A stretch of DNA of 58,876 nt from Streptomyces sp. NRRL F-4489 (lineage in GTDB: Bacteria > Actinomycetota > Actinomycetes > Streptomycetales > Streptomycetaceae). Positions within the stretch are counted from its first letter, which is position 1; each line of letters starts with the position of its first letter. Where the stretch lies: NCBI RefSeq assembly GCF_001509485.1, contig NZ_LLZI01000225.1, forward strand, positions 1 through 58,876. The letters run 5' to 3'. The translations under genes and the position numbers were made by a program. Positions 25,816-34,228 of the stretch are shown here, piece after piece. Below the pieces are notes generated by a model that had not been told where the DNA came from, made no database searches, and worked only from the letters and a program-made list of their open reading frames with translations.

Positions 25816-26355
25816 GTGTACTTCGCCGCACTGCTCGCGCGCACCGAAGACGGGTGGGAAGCGAGCGATACGGAGCTCGATACTGTGGAAACGCTGACCG
25901 ACCTGGCCGATCTGGCCCGGGAGGCAGCGCCGGACGACGACACGGTGGTGGTCCTCATCGAGCAGGAGGAGGCTTGGTTCGGCGTCATCCGGATCGACGG
26001 GGAGGATGACCCGCGGATCTTCGTCTCCGACGCCGCGGCGGCCGCCCGCAGCTCGTACGGCGCGCTGCTGACCGACGAGATCCTCGGCCGCGACGACGGC
26101 GAGGACGACCTCGACGTCCTCAATCTCGACGGCACCGAGGACGGCGAGCCCCTGGACGCCGCGGCGGACGAGACCGACGACGACGACGGCCCGGCCGATG
26201 ACGGCTCCGTCGTCCGCCACGGCCCGCTCGGCGACGCCACCCTCCTCGCCGACCTCGGCATCGACGAGAAGGAGCTGCTGGCCCTGGAGAGCGACGCGCT
26301 CGGCGGGATCGCCGACGCCCTGGGCTGCTCCGACCTCCTGGAGGCCGTCCGCTGA
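25816..26355 (+). CDS. tRNA adenosine deaminase-associated protein
   Basis: 179 residues from a GTG after GGGAGAG. VYFAALLARTEDGWEASDTELDTVETLTDLADLAREA and VVLIEQEEAWFGVIRIDG form an alpha/beta head; a very acidic linker (GRDDGEDDLDVLNLDGTEDG) leads to DLGIDEKELLALESDALGGIADALGC. This protein is always found just before tadA in Streptomyces; a helper role is presumed, not proven. Confidence 0.88.
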   Translation: MYFAALLARTEDGWEASDTELDTVETLTDLADLAREAAPDDDTVVVLIEQEEAWFGVIRIDGEDDPRIFVSDAAAAARSSYGALLTDEILGRDDGEDDLDVLNLDGTEDGEPLDAAADETDDDDGPADDGSVVRHGPLGDATLLADLGIDEKELLALESDALGGIADALGCSDLLEAVR

Positions 26356-26430
26356 CCCCGCCGGGCCCGCGCACACGGGCCCGGCCCCCTCACCGACCCG
26401 CGCTCCCCTCCCGTCCCCGAAACTGGGGAC

Positions 26431-26931
26431 ATGACCGTGCCCCCCTCCCCTCTCTCCTCCTCCGCCGCGCCCGACCCGCTGCGCGATCCCTGGACCGCGC
26501 CGATGCGCCGCGCGCTGGCGGAGGCCGCCCTGGCCCCCGGGACCGGCGACGTCCCGGTGGGCGCCGTCGTCCTGTCCCCCGACGGCACGGTCCTGGGCAC
26601 CGGCCGCAACGAACGCGAGGCCACCGGCGACCCCACCGCACACGCCGAGGTCCTCGCCCTGCGCGCGGCCGCCGCGGCCGTGGGCGCATGGCGGCTCACC
26701 GGCTGCACCCTCGTCGTCACCCTCGAACCCTGCACGATGTGCGCCGGCGCGATCGTCCTCTCCCGCGTCGACCGGGTCGTCTACGGCGCCCGCGACGCCA
26801 AGGCCGGCGCGGTCGGCTCCCTCTGGGACGTGGTCCGCGACCGCCGCCTCAACCACCGCCCCGAGGTCATCACCGGCGTCCTGGAACCCGACTGCGCCGC
26901 CCTCCTCACCACCTTCTTCCGCGACCGCTGA
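26431..26931 (+). CDS. tadA: tRNA-specific adenosine deaminase
   Basis: 166 residues. Converts the wobble adenosine of tRNA-Arg(ACG) to inosine. Zinc and catalytic residues are in HAE (71-73, Glu73 the proton shuttle) and EPCTMC (Cys101, Cys104). AWRLTGCTLVVTLEPCTMCAGAI and YGARDAKAGAVGSLWDVV are family marks. It follows its associated protein by 75 bases and precedes tRNA-Ser. Confidence 0.95.
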   Translation: MTVPPSPLSSSAAPDPLRDPWTAPMRRALAEAALAPGTGDVPVGAVVLSPDGTVLGTGRNEREATGDPTAHAEVLALRAAAAAVGAWRLTGCTLVVTLEPCTMCAGAIVLSRVDRVVYGARDAKAGAVGSLWDVVRDRRLNHRPEVITGVLEPDCAALLTTFFRDR

Positions 26932-27012
26932 CACCCCGGCTCCCGCCGCGCGCCGCCCCCGCCCCGCAATCCGATTTCGGCGCACGGGGCCCTTTGGGCT
27001 AAGCTCTCTCTC

Positions 27013-27097
27013 GGTAGCGTGTCCGAGCGGCCGAAGGAGCTCGCCTCGAAAGCGAGTGTGGCGCAAGTCACCGAGGGTTCAAATCCCTCCGCTACCG
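27013..27097 (+). tRNA. tRNA-Ser (anticodon CGA)
   Basis: Acceptor arms GGTAGCG (27013-27019) and CGCTACC (27090-27096) pair fully; discriminator G at 27097, CCA not encoded. Anticodon stem CTCGC/GCGAG frames loop CTCGAAA with CGA at 27047-27049, reading UCG. A long variable arm (TGTGGCGCAAGTCACCGA region) and T-loop GGTTCAAATCC are present, as expected for a serine tRNA. Confidence 0.95.
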
Positions 27098-27104
27098 CTC
27101 TCGG

Positions 27105-27146
27105 AAACCGCCTCCGATCTGCTCCGGCAGGTCGGGGGCGGTTTTC
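27105..27146 (+). terminator. Intrinsic terminator after tRNA-Ser
   Basis: Arms AAACCGCC (27105-27112) and GGCGGTTT (27137-27144) around a GC-rich loop, followed by a short TT. It begins seven bases after the mature tRNA end. Confidence 0.75.
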
Positions 27147-27207
27147 GTTCGCCGCGTTGCCAACGCGCCGTCAGCGCGAGCACCTGCCGCCCTCTTCCGC
27201 CATGGCC

Positions 27208-27525
27208 TCAGAACAGACCGAAGCCCACGAAGAAGGGGGCGAGGGAGGCACCGGCGCACACCGGCCAGTAGCGGGAGGGCGGGACCTGGGTCCGGCGTCG
27301 CAGCCAGAAATTGGCCAGTCCCCAGACCAGGCCGAAAAGGCAGAACACCGGGGCCGCGATAACCAGCCAGAGCAGCATGCCGTCGTTCTCGTTGGGGTCC
27401 CGCATCGTCCAGCCCAGGGCCGCGAGCGGGCCGTTGGCGAGGATGTACCAGGCCAGGAACAGCGGGACGATCGCCGGAATCCCCAGCAGTAGATTCATGG
27501 CCACGGGGACCCATAGCTTCCGCAT
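27208..27525 (-). CDS. Small membrane protein
   Basis: 105 residues with three hydrophobic helices: VAMNLLLGIPAIVPLFLAWYILA, LLWLVIAAPVFCLFGLVWGLANFWL and PVCAGASLAPFFVGFGLF. A soluble loop TMRDPNENDG lies between the first two. Start chosen at the ATG with TGGAGA upstream; the frame is open further. No family recognised. Confidence 0.65.
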   Translation of the reverse strand: MRKLWVPVAMNLLLGIPAIVPLFLAWYILANGPLAALGWTMRDPNENDGMLLWLVIAAPVFCLFGLVWGLANFWLRRRTQVPPSRYWPVCAGASLAPFFVGFGLF

Positions 27526-27642
27526 GGGCGCATTCTCCACGATCGCGTCGCCCACGTGAAAAATGTGCGCGAGGTCCGGGCCATGGGGCATCAACACCCG
27601 TACGGCGACGGCGAGTTGTGGCGGCGCGGGCGCGGGCACGAA

Positions 27643-27682
27643 CAAAGGGCGGCCGGAGTCCGATAACGAACTCCGGCCGCCC
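27643..27682 (-). terminator. Intrinsic terminator of the DUF2127 operon
   Basis: Perfect 13-base arms GGGCGGCCGGAGT (27647-27659) and ACTCCGGCCGCCC (27670-27682). Read on the minus strand, the hairpin is followed by TTTGTT, a U-tract, so it ends transcription coming from the gene at 27720. Confidence 0.8.
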
Positions 27683-27719
27683 TCGGCGCGCCCTACCCGC
27701 GCGGGAAAACCGGCGATCC

Positions 27720-28208
27720 TCAGTCGCGGCGGCGGAAAGCCTTCCGGATGAAGTGCACGATCAGCCAGATCAGCAGGATCACGATGACGATGATCACCAC
27801 GATGATCACGATCAGGAAGATGCCGAGCTTCTTGAAGAAGCCCATCTTCTTTTTCTTCGGCTTGTCGTGCGACGAGGAGAAGGACGTCTGGTGCGTGACG
27901 TGGTGGTACGTGCTGCCGCTGTGCGCGGTGTGCCGCCAGCGGGTCGGGGCGGCGGCGGCCGCGAGGGTCCGCGCGCCCGTCTCGTCGGCGGTGGTCCGCG
28001 GGGCCGCGGCGACGGTGATCCCGGGCGCGGGCCGGGCCTCGTCGGCCACGGACAGGCCGGCGGCGGCCGCCGGCGCGGCCGCGGCGGCCAGCAGGCCGAA
28101 CAGCAGCGCCAGCACGGCGAGCGGACGGCGGGTCAGCGCGGTCCGGCGGGCGGCGGTGCGCGGCGAACCGGGCGTCCGGCGCGCGGAGTTATGGGTTTCG
28201 GATGGCAT
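27720..28208 (-). CDS. Secreted/tail-anchored protein with Lys-rich segment
   Basis: 162 residues. An N-terminal signal-like helix (RRPLAVLALLFGLLAAAAAPAAAA) is followed by an Ala-rich linker, then HSGSTYHHVTHQTSFSSSHDKPKKKK. It ends with a C-terminal membrane helix (IFLIVIIVVIIVIVILLIWLIVHFI) and positive tail RKAFRRRD. This puts the middle outside and the end anchored in the membrane. It sits 29 bases after DUF2127 in the same operon. Family unknown. Confidence 0.7.
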   Translation of the reverse strand: MPSETHNSARRTPGSPRTAARRTALTRRPLAVLALLFGLLAAAAAPAAAAGLSVADEARPAPGITVAAAPRTTADETGARTLAAAAAPTRWRHTAHSGSTYHHVTHQTSFSSSHDKPKKKKMGFFKKLGIFLIVIIVVIIVIVILLIWLIVHFIRKAFRRRD

Positions 28209-28237
28209 GGGTGGATTTTCCCCCTCGTACGGTGCGT

Positions 28238-29017
28238 TCAGCCATGGTGGGCGGGTGCGGGTGCCCCGTCGGGTGCCCCGGCCTCCAGCAGCGAGGCGCT
28301 GCGCCGCTCCGCGTCGAAGGCCGCGCGGCCGCCCCGCAGCCCGAAGAGCCGCTTGGCGAACGCGATGTAGAGCACCGCCAGGATATTGATGACCAGCGTG
28401 GCGATCTTCAGCCAGCTGACCTTCTCGGTCAGCTCGTAGATCTCCAGCGGCAGGAACGCGGCGGTCGCCACCACGGTCAGGTACTCCGCCCAGCGCTTGG
28501 CCCGCCACAGGCCGACCCCCTCGACGATCTCCACCAGCGCGTACACCAGCAGCAGCGAGGCGACCAGGACGAGGGTGGAGTGGTGGTAGCCGAAGGTCTT
28601 GCGGATGGTGTCGACGACCGGGGAGTGGTCCAGGTCGTAGTGGAAGTGGACGGCCACCGGGCGGACCGCGTCGAGGTTCTGGTCGAAGAACCGGCGGACC
28701 GCGTCCTGGCTGTTGCTGAACTGCCAGACCGCGACCGCCGCGAGCACGATGAACACCCCGCGCACCGCCCGCTCGACGGCCAGGAACCGCAGGATGAACA
28801 GATCCCGCAGCACCTTCCCGCGCGGCACCAGCGGGGCCTCGGCGGCCGGCCCGGAGCGGTGCGGCGGGCCCAGGGTGAAGTCGCCGCAGCGCAGGCAGCG
28901 CCAGGCGTCGCCGGCGGCGGTGGCGGCCCGCAGCGCCGCCCGGTGGTGCTCCTCGTGCGGGAGGTAGGTGAGGTGTCCGCGCCGTGCGCAGGTGCGGCGG
29001 TTCCAGTCGATTCCCAT
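28238..29017 (-). CDS. DUF2127 membrane protein with N-terminal zinc-ribbon-like head
   Basis: 259 residues. Head RRTCARRGHLTYLPHEEHHR with a later WRCLRCGDFTLG suggests a metal ribbon. The remainder carries about four helices in the DUF2127 pattern: RFLAVERAVRGVFIVLAAVAVWQF, LVLVASLLLVYALVEIVEGVGLW, YLTVVATAAFLPLEIYELTEK and ILAVLYIAFAKRLFGL. It heads a two-gene operon. Role unknown; the family is sometimes found with stress functions. Confidence 0.8.
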   Translation of the reverse strand: MGIDWNRRTCARRGHLTYLPHEEHHRAALRAATAAGDAWRCLRCGDFTLGPPHRSGPAAEAPLVPRGKVLRDLFILRFLAVERAVRGVFIVLAAVAVWQFSNSQDAVRRFFDQNLDAVRPVAVHFHYDLDHSPVVDTIRKTFGYHHSTLVLVASLLLVYALVEIVEGVGLWRAKRWAEYLTVVATAAFLPLEIYELTEKVSWLKIATLVINILAVLYIAFAKRLFGLRGGRAAFDAERRSASLLEAGAPDGAPAPAHHG

Positions 29018-29676
29018 CGTGGGGGTCCTGCGCTCCTCTCGTCGTCCCGCGGGTCCGCGCCCCGCGCCGCGCGATGGTCGCGTGCATGCGCCAGTCGCGT
29101 ACACGCGCCGTCGCGTACACGCGTCAGCCGCGCGGCGTACGGGCTGCCTTACGGGGAGAGGGACGAGAAGAAGGGCGCGGAGGTTGCCGCGCGGGGGCGC
29201 ACGGGGGGCGTACGGGGGCTGCGGGGTGGTGGCGCCCGCCCCCGTGGCCCGGGGGTGCGCCCCCGGCGGAGCCGTAGGCCGGGGGAGGCGGGCCAGGGGG
29301 TGTGGGCCGCCTCCCCCGATGAGGACCGGACCCCTGTGTCCGCACCGCGAGGTCAGGGAGCACGCGGCACGCGGACCCCGCAGCGGGCCCCGGTCCCGGG
29401 CCCCGCGGATTCCTGCCAGATCCGCCGGGCCCGTCGCGCTCCATACTGCCGCGCGGGACCGCGCCAACGGGCGGGCGAAGGGCCCCGCTTGGCGGGCCTT
29501 TGGTCCATAAGGCCGGTGTACGGAAGGGGCCGGACGGGCCCTTGCGCCTCCCCCGGTCGAACGCCTGTGGTTACACTCGCCCGACCGCACCGGCAACCGG
29601 GGCGGCCGCCGGGGGCCGGACCCCGGGGGAGAGCCGTAAGGGCGCGAGGGCCCTGCCGCAGGGGGAGACGGAACCG
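29018..29676. other. Long divergent intergenic region with 16-base tandem repeat
   Basis: No gene seen. Close to the DUF2127 start are three tandem units: GTCGCGTGCATGCGCC at 29077, then GTCGCGTACACGCGCC at 29094 and GTCGCGTACACGCGTC at 29110. Each contains a near-palindrome CGCGTACACGCG. Such iterated sites commonly bind a regulator; the binding protein is unknown. The remaining bases are GC-rich without clear signal. Confidence 0.55.
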
Positions 29677-29841
29677 ATGGCCACAGCGAAGAAGATCGCG
29701 GTGTTCGTGATCGTCATCTTCGTGACCTGGACGATCATCGCCACCCCCAAGCGGGCCGCCGGCCTCGTCCAGATAGGGTTCGAGGGCATCTCGACCGCCG
29801 CGCACAGCGTCGGCGAGTTCATGACCCAGCTGGTCAGCTAG
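29677..29841 (+). CDS. Tiny single-pass membrane protein
   Basis: 54 residues: short basic start MATAKKI, a hydrophobic helix AVFVIVIFVTWTIIA, then an amphipathic stretch AAGLVQIGFEGISTAAHSVGEFMTQLVS. Strong ribosome site GGGGGAGACGG. Position and codon use support a real gene; function unknown. Confidence 0.7.
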   Translation: MATAKKIAVFVIVIFVTWTIIATPKRAAGLVQIGFEGISTAAHSVGEFMTQLVS

Positions 29842-29897
29842 GTCCCAGCCGGGCCCGCCGGACCGGCTGCGCATCGTCCCGCCGCACGGAGGCCGCC

Positions 29898-30191
29898 GTG
29901 ATCCGCCACCTGGTCCTGTTCAAGCTCAACGAAGGCGTCTCCCGCGACGAGGAGCGGGTGCGGGCCGGCGCCCGGGCCTTCGCCGAGCTGGAGCAGCAGA
30001 TCCCGGAGCTGACGTTCTGGGAGTGCGCCTGGAACATCACCGACCGCCCGATCGCCTACGACTTCGCGATCAACTCCGCGGTGGCCGACACCGACGCCCT
30101 CAAGCGCTACATCGAGCACCCGGCCCACCAGGCGGCTGCCGCCCAGTGGCGCGAATTCGCCACCTGGGTGATCGCCGACTACGAGGTCTGA
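29898..30191 (+). CDS. Dabb (stress-responsive A/B barrel) protein
   Basis: 97 residues from GTG. IRHLVLFKLNEGVSRDEERVR, FWECAWNITDRPIAYDFAINSAVADTDALKRYIEHPAHQ and WREFATWVIADYEV match the dimeric alpha-beta barrel of Dabb proteins. Some family members catalyse ring cyclisation, but in this setting it is more likely a stress protein near sigF. Confidence 0.9.
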   Translation: MIRHLVLFKLNEGVSRDEERVRAGARAFAELEQQIPELTFWECAWNITDRPIAYDFAINSAVADTDALKRYIEHPAHQAAAAQWREFATWVIADYEV

Positions 30192-30228
30192 CGGCCCCCG
30201 GCGCCGCCCGCGCCGCCGCTTGCGCACC

Positions 30229-30260
30229 GAAGCCCCCCGCCCGCGCCGGCGAGGGGCTTC
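30229..30260 (+). terminator. Hairpin after the Dabb gene
   Basis: Arms GAAGCCCC (30229-30236) and GGGGCTTC (30253-30260) with a GC-rich 16-base loop, 38 bases after the Dabb stop. No U-tract. Confidence 0.55.
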
Positions 30261-30391
30261 ACCGCGTTCCAGGGCCGCTCCAGGGCCGTCCAGGAGCCCC
30301 TGAAGGGCCGCCGCGGGCCCGTTCCAGCCCCCGCTCAGGGCCCGCCCGCTCCCCCGTCAACTCTCTCTCCAACACGGCGTTATGCGGTGCT

Positions 30392-30468
30392 TGCACACAG
30401 TGCACATGTCTTGTGATGCTATGACCGCTTTTGCCGGATACATGCGATACGCGATACATGCTGCGATA
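30392..30468 (+). promoter_or_regulatory. Dyad and GATAC repeats upstream of sigF
   Basis: TGCACACAGTGCA at 30392-30404 is a 13-base dyad. It is followed by four GATAC boxes at 30437, 30446, 30453 and 30464, the first and third extended to GATACATGC. They lie in the last 100 bases before the sigma gene, so they are likely control elements; the binding protein is not identifiable. Confidence 0.4.
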
Positions 30469-30488
30469 CCTCCACTGTGAAGGGTGGC

Positions 30489-31298
30489 GTGACCGTGACG
30501 GCCCGTACTGCGCCCAAGGCTCCGGCCCGCGAGAGCCGTAGCGCGGACACCCGGGCGCTGACGCAGGTGCTCTTCGCCGAACTGGCCGGTCTGGAACCCG
30601 GCACCCCCGAGCACTCCCGCGTCCGGGCCGCGCTCATCGAGGCCAACCTCCCGCTGGTCCGCTACGCCGCGGCCCGCTTCCGCAGCCGCAACGAGCCGAT
30701 GGAGGACGTGATCCAGGTCGGCACGATCGGCCTGATCAACGCCATCGACCGGTTCGACCCGGACCGCGGTGTGCAGTTCCCGACCTTCGCCATGCCCACC
30801 GTCGTCGGCGAGATCAAGCGCTACTTCCGGGACAACGTCCGCACCGTCCACGTCCCGCGCCGCCTCCACGAGCTGTGGGTGCAGGTCAACGGCGCGACCG
30901 AGGACCTCACCGTGCTGCACGGCCGCTCCCCCACCACCGCCGAGATCGCCGAACGGCTCAAGATCGGCGAGGACGAGGTGCTGGCCTGCCTGGAGGCCGG
31001 CCGCTCGTACCACGCCACCTCCCTGGAGGCCGCCCAGGAGGGCGACGGCCTGCCCGGCCTGCTGGACCGCCTCGGCTACGAGGACCCGGAGCTGGCCGGC
31101 GTCGAGCACCGGGACCTCGTCCGCCACCTGCTCGTCCAGCTCCCCGAGCGCGAGCAGCGCATCCTGCTGCTCCGTTACTACAGCAATCTGACGCAGTCCC
31201 AGATCAGCGCGGAGCTCGGGGTATCGCAGATGCACGTCTCCCGGCTACTGTCGCGGAGCTTCGCCCGCCTGCGGTCCGCAAACAGGATCGACGCCTAA
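30489..31298 (+). CDS. sigF: SigF-type alternative sigma factor
   Basis: 269 residues of the SigB/SigF group. Region 2: [58 protein letters not shown]; region 3: [22 protein letters not shown]; region 4: [41 protein letters not shown]. SigF drives late sporulation gene expression in Streptomyces. GTG at 30489 follows AAGGGTGG; GTGs at 30477 and 30495 are alternatives. No anti-sigma gene is adjacent. Confidence 0.88.
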   Translation: MTVTARTAPKAPARESRSADTRALTQVLFAELAGLEPGTPEHSRVRAALIEANLPLVRYAAARFRSRNEPMEDVIQVGTIGLINAIDRFDPDRGVQFPTFAMPTVVGEIKRYFRDNVRTVHVPRRLHELWVQVNGATEDLTVLHGRSPTTAEIAERLKIGEDEVLACLEAGRSYHATSLEAAQEGDGLPGLLDRLGYEDPELAGVEHRDLVRHLLVQLPEREQRILLLRYYSNLTQSQISAELGVSQMHVSRLLSRSFARLRSANRIDA

Positions 31299-31383
31299 CC
31301 GGCACGGGCGACCCGTTCCTGCACAGATATGTCGACAAGGCGCTACAGCGTGTTGCCGACATGTGACATTCTGCAGGAACCGC

Positions 31384-31409
31384 GTTTGCCGTGGTGCTGC
31401 CTCCGGTAT
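31384..31409 (+). promoter_or_regulatory. Candidate SigB-type promoter for the second sigma gene
   Basis: GTTT (31384-31387), 16 bases, then CGGTAT (31404-31409) matches five of six positions of the Streptomyces SigB-group GNNT-N14-16-GGGTAT pattern. It lies 80 bases before the start at 31489 and would let one sigma factor of this group drive the next. Confidence 0.45.
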
Positions 31410-31488
31410 TCAGGTGGAGGTATCACTCCTCGGTCCACCCTGGGCCGGGGACGCCGCAGCGACCCGTCCGCGACCTCAAGGGGGTGGC

Positions 31489-32328
31489 ATGTCCGTAGAA
31501 CTGGGCAGCTCAAAGGTGCTTTCTGCGATTCCCGCGCCGGCACCACACGTGCATGACGACGTCGACGCCATCAACACCCGCTCGCTCTCCCGGTCCCTGT
31601 TCCTGCGGCTCGCCACGCTCGACAAGGACTCCGCCGAGCGCGCCTACGTACGCGACACGCTCATCGAGCTGAACCTCCCGCTCGTGCGCTACGCGGCCGC
31701 CCGCTTCCGCAGCCGCAATGAGCCGATGGAGGACATCGTCCAGGTCGGCACCATCGGCCTGATCAAGGCCATCGACCGTTTCGACTGCGAACGGGGCGTG
31801 GAATTCCCGACGTTCGCGATGCCGACGGTGGTCGGCGAGATCAAGCGCTTCTTCCGCGACACGTCCTGGTCGGTGCGCGTCCCGCGCCGCCTCCAGGAGC
31901 TCCGCCTGGCCCTCACCAAGGCCAGCGACGAGCTGTCCCAGAAGCTCGACCGCTCGCCGACCGTGCCCGAACTCGCCCTCTGCCTCGGGGTGTCCGAGGA
32001 GGACGTCGTCGACGGCCTCGCGGTCGGCAACGCCTACACCGCCTCCTCGCTCGACTCCCCCTCCCCGGAGGACGACGGCGGCGAGGGCTCCCTCGCGGAC
32101 CGCCTCGGCTACGAGGACAGCGCCCTGGAGGGCGTCGAGTACCGCGAATCCCTCAAGCCCCTGCTGGCCAAACTCCCGCCCCGGGAGCGCCAGATCATCA
32201 TGCTGCGCTTCTTCGCCAACATGACGCAGTCCCAGATCGGCGAGGAGGTCGGCATCTCCCAGATGCACGTCTCCCGGCTGCTGACCCGCACCCTGGCGCA
32301 GCTCCGCGAAGGGCTCATCTCGGACTGA
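31489..32328 (+). CDS. sigN: SigB-group sigma factor, SigN-like
   Basis: 279 residues, a clear paralogue of the preceding gene: [78 protein letters not shown] and [37 protein letters not shown]. It differs from SigF in region 3 and in a Ser/Asp linker (LDSPSPEDDGGEG). The tandem sigF-sigN arrangement and flanks resemble S. coelicolor, which is the basis for the symbol. Confidence 0.82.
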   Translation: MSVELGSSKVLSAIPAPAPHVHDDVDAINTRSLSRSLFLRLATLDKDSAERAYVRDTLIELNLPLVRYAAARFRSRNEPMEDIVQVGTIGLIKAIDRFDCERGVEFPTFAMPTVVGEIKRFFRDTSWSVRVPRRLQELRLALTKASDELSQKLDRSPTVPELALCLGVSEEDVVDGLAVGNAYTASSLDSPSPEDDGGEGSLADRLGYEDSALEGVEYRESLKPLLAKLPPRERQIIMLRFFANMTQSQIGEEVGISQMHVSRLLTRTLAQLREGLISD

Positions 32329-32450
32329 GGAACGGTCCGCCGAGGGACGTCCGGCACCAGCCGACCGGGTCGCTCGGCGGACAGCGGGGAGAACGGCGAG
32401 GAGCCCGGCAAGGGCCGGCGAGGGCCGACAACTGCCGGCACAGCCCTTCC

Positions 32451-32471
32451 TCCCTGACGCACCGTCAGGGA
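32451..32471. other. 21-base palindrome between sigN and the lipoprotein gene
   Basis: Arms TCCCTGACG and CGTCAGGGA with a 3-base CAC centre. It could terminate sigN transcription or be an operator for the lipoprotein gene starting 36 bases later. Confidence 0.55.
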
Positions 32472-32507
32472 CACTGCCCCCAGCCACCGCTGGGAGGTGT
32501 CCCCACC

Positions 32508-33371
32508 ATGCGACGGACCACGACTACGGCCACGACCATGACCGCGACCGCCGCCACCGCCTCGGCGGCCGCACTCTGCCTGAGCGCCCTGCTCACCGGC
32601 TGCGGCGCCCCGGCCGACCCCGGCTACGCCGCGGTGGGCGCGGCAGCCCCCACCGACTCATCGGCCCCGACGAAACCCGTGCCCCCGAGGGGCGGCATCG
32701 AACTGACCCCTCTGGACGGCGACGGCCCCTCCGGCTCCCCGGCAGGCAGGAGCCCCGGACCTGGGCCGGGCACCTCTCCGGGCTCACCCACGGGCACGTC
32801 TACGGGTCCCTCTACGGGCTCCTCTGCAGGCTCTACGGGCCACGGCGGCCCCTCTGCCGCGTCGGACGGCTCGACCACGCCAGGGGCCAACCCCGGCGCC
32901 TCGCAAGGCGGTTATGGCAACCCCGGCACCCCCGGAAGTACAGGCAACCCGGGAAACCCAGGCGGCACCGGCCGACCCCACCCCGGCAACTCAGGAAGCA
33001 CCCCCTCGCAGCCCTCCCCGCCCTCCCCGCCCAGCCCCACCATCCCGGCCGGCCCGGGCGCACCCGCCGGCCTCGTCGTCGGCAAGCCCGTCCTCGCGGC
33101 CACCGACGTCCGCTGGTGCCAGCGGGTCACCATGGCCTTCCTCAACACCGGCGACCACCCCGTCACCACCGGCACCGTCACCTTCGGCACCCACGTCATC
33201 GGCGCCCTCGGCATCGACTGGGCCACCCTCACCTCAAGCCCGCAGCACCTCCCCCTCCCCCTCGCCCCCGGCAAACCCGCCACCGGCACCTGGCGCCTCT
33301 GCGTGGACGCCTGGCGCGTCCCCCTGGGCATGCACCTGGAGACCCGCGACGTGACGTTCACCTGGAAGTGA
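32508..33371 (+). CDS. Pro/Gly/Ser-rich lipoprotein
   Basis: 287 residues. A Thr-rich signal segment ends in the lipobox LLTGC (Cys32). A long low-complexity region (Gly/Ser/Pro/Thr, 60-170) is followed by a folded C-terminal domain with KPVLAATDVRWCQRVTMAFLNTGDHPVTTGTVTFGTHVIGAL and RLCVDAWRVPLGMHLETRDVTFTW, including two cysteines. Likely a surface spacer plus beta-sandwich. Function unknown. Confidence 0.8.
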   Translation: MRRTTTTATTMTATAATASAAALCLSALLTGCGAPADPGYAAVGAAAPTDSSAPTKPVPPRGGIELTPLDGDGPSGSPAGRSPGPGPGTSPGSPTGTSTGPSTGSSAGSTGHGGPSAASDGSTTPGANPGASQGGYGNPGTPGSTGNPGNPGGTGRPHPGNSGSTPSQPSPPSPPSPTIPAGPGAPAGLVVGKPVLAATDVRWCQRVTMAFLNTGDHPVTTGTVTFGTHVIGALGIDWATLTSSPQHLPLPLAPGKPATGTWRLCVDAWRVPLGMHLETRDVTFTWK

Positions 33372-33382
33372 CGGGGCCGGCC

Positions 33383-34225
33383 CTACGCCTCGATGGCGGT
33401 CGCAAGGAGGCGTTCGAGGTGCTGCCGCACGCCGTCCGACAGGCTGGCGTAGAACGGCACCCGGGCGGCTGCCTGGAGGATTTCGGTGCAGGCGGTCAGC
33501 TCGCCGACCAGGCCGGCGGGGCTGCCCAGGACGTGGGCGAATTCCGTGCGGACTCTCTCTGCCAGGTCGGGCACAGGGAGCGAGTGAAGGTAGAGGGTTG
33601 CGGCGTCGTACCCGACAGGTGCGGTACCCCAGCCCTCCCAGTCCACAAGGATCAGCTCCGGGCCGGAGAGGTTGGCCCAGTGGAGGTCCCCATGGGCGGT
33701 CGCCCAGGTGATCTCGCCTGGGATGATGCCGGTGAATTCCGGGACGCGGCGGCGGATGTACTGCTCGCGCACCGCCTGTCGGCTGGTTGCGACGGGCGCG
33801 AGGTGGTCCAGGGCTTGGCGGAGGTTGTGCCACCAGGCGTCCGGCAGATCAGCGCCATGGCGAACGACCGGGCTCGGGGACACCGGCGGAGCGGCGACGA
33901 GCTGGTAGAGCTCGGCCCGGTAGTCCCAGCCATCGGCTGACCAGTCCCGCAAGTCGGTCAGCCGCGGTCGCGGCAGGGTGGGTGGCAGGGCCCGTTCGGC
34001 CTCCTTGGGCCCCTCCCACAGCTTGCCGCCCGACCTGCCGGCGGATTCACTGACCAGCCGCAGCCAAGCGGGGCCGTCCGGAGTCGTGACGGCCCCGGAC
34101 AGCGTCCGGCCGGCGTACCCCCACACGGCTCCGCCCGCGGCGTCCACGGCACCCAGCAGGGCACACACGTAGCCGCGGGCGGAGAGCATACGGTCCCTGA
34201 CAGCTTGCTCAGGGGCAGTGAACAT
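33383..34225 (-). CDS. APH-fold kinase (phosphotransferase)
   Basis: 280 residues with the aminoglycoside-phosphotransferase fold. The catalytic loop is TAHGDLHWANL, giving the His-x-Asp-x4-Asn pattern. The metal site follows in LVDWEGWGTAPVGYDAATLY. The N-lobe is degenerate, lacking an obvious glycine loop, but has LLGAVDAAGGAVWGY. It begins 3 bases after the JmjC stop, so it belongs to the peptide operon. In several RiPP pathways an APH-type enzyme phosphorylates Ser/Thr as a step to dehydration, a possible role here; self-resistance is an alternative. Confidence 0.85.
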   Translation of the reverse strand: MFTAPEQAVRDRMLSARGYVCALLGAVDAAGGAVWGYAGRTLSGAVTTPDGPAWLRLVSESAGRSGGKLWEGPKEAERALPPTLPRPRLTDLRDWSADGWDYRAELYQLVAAPPVSPSPVVRHGADLPDAWWHNLRQALDHLAPVATSRQAVREQYIRRRVPEFTGIIPGEITWATAHGDLHWANLSGPELILVDWEGWGTAPVGYDAATLYLHSLPVPDLAERVRTEFAHVLGSPAGLVGELTACTEILQAAARVPFYASLSDGVRQHLERLLATAIEA

Positions 34226-34228
34226 CGG

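Noticed and set aside
24246..26009. Long plus-strand frame across upp
   Set aside because: It is out of frame with the LytR_C gene and antisense to upp, whose minus-strand protein is fully conserved.
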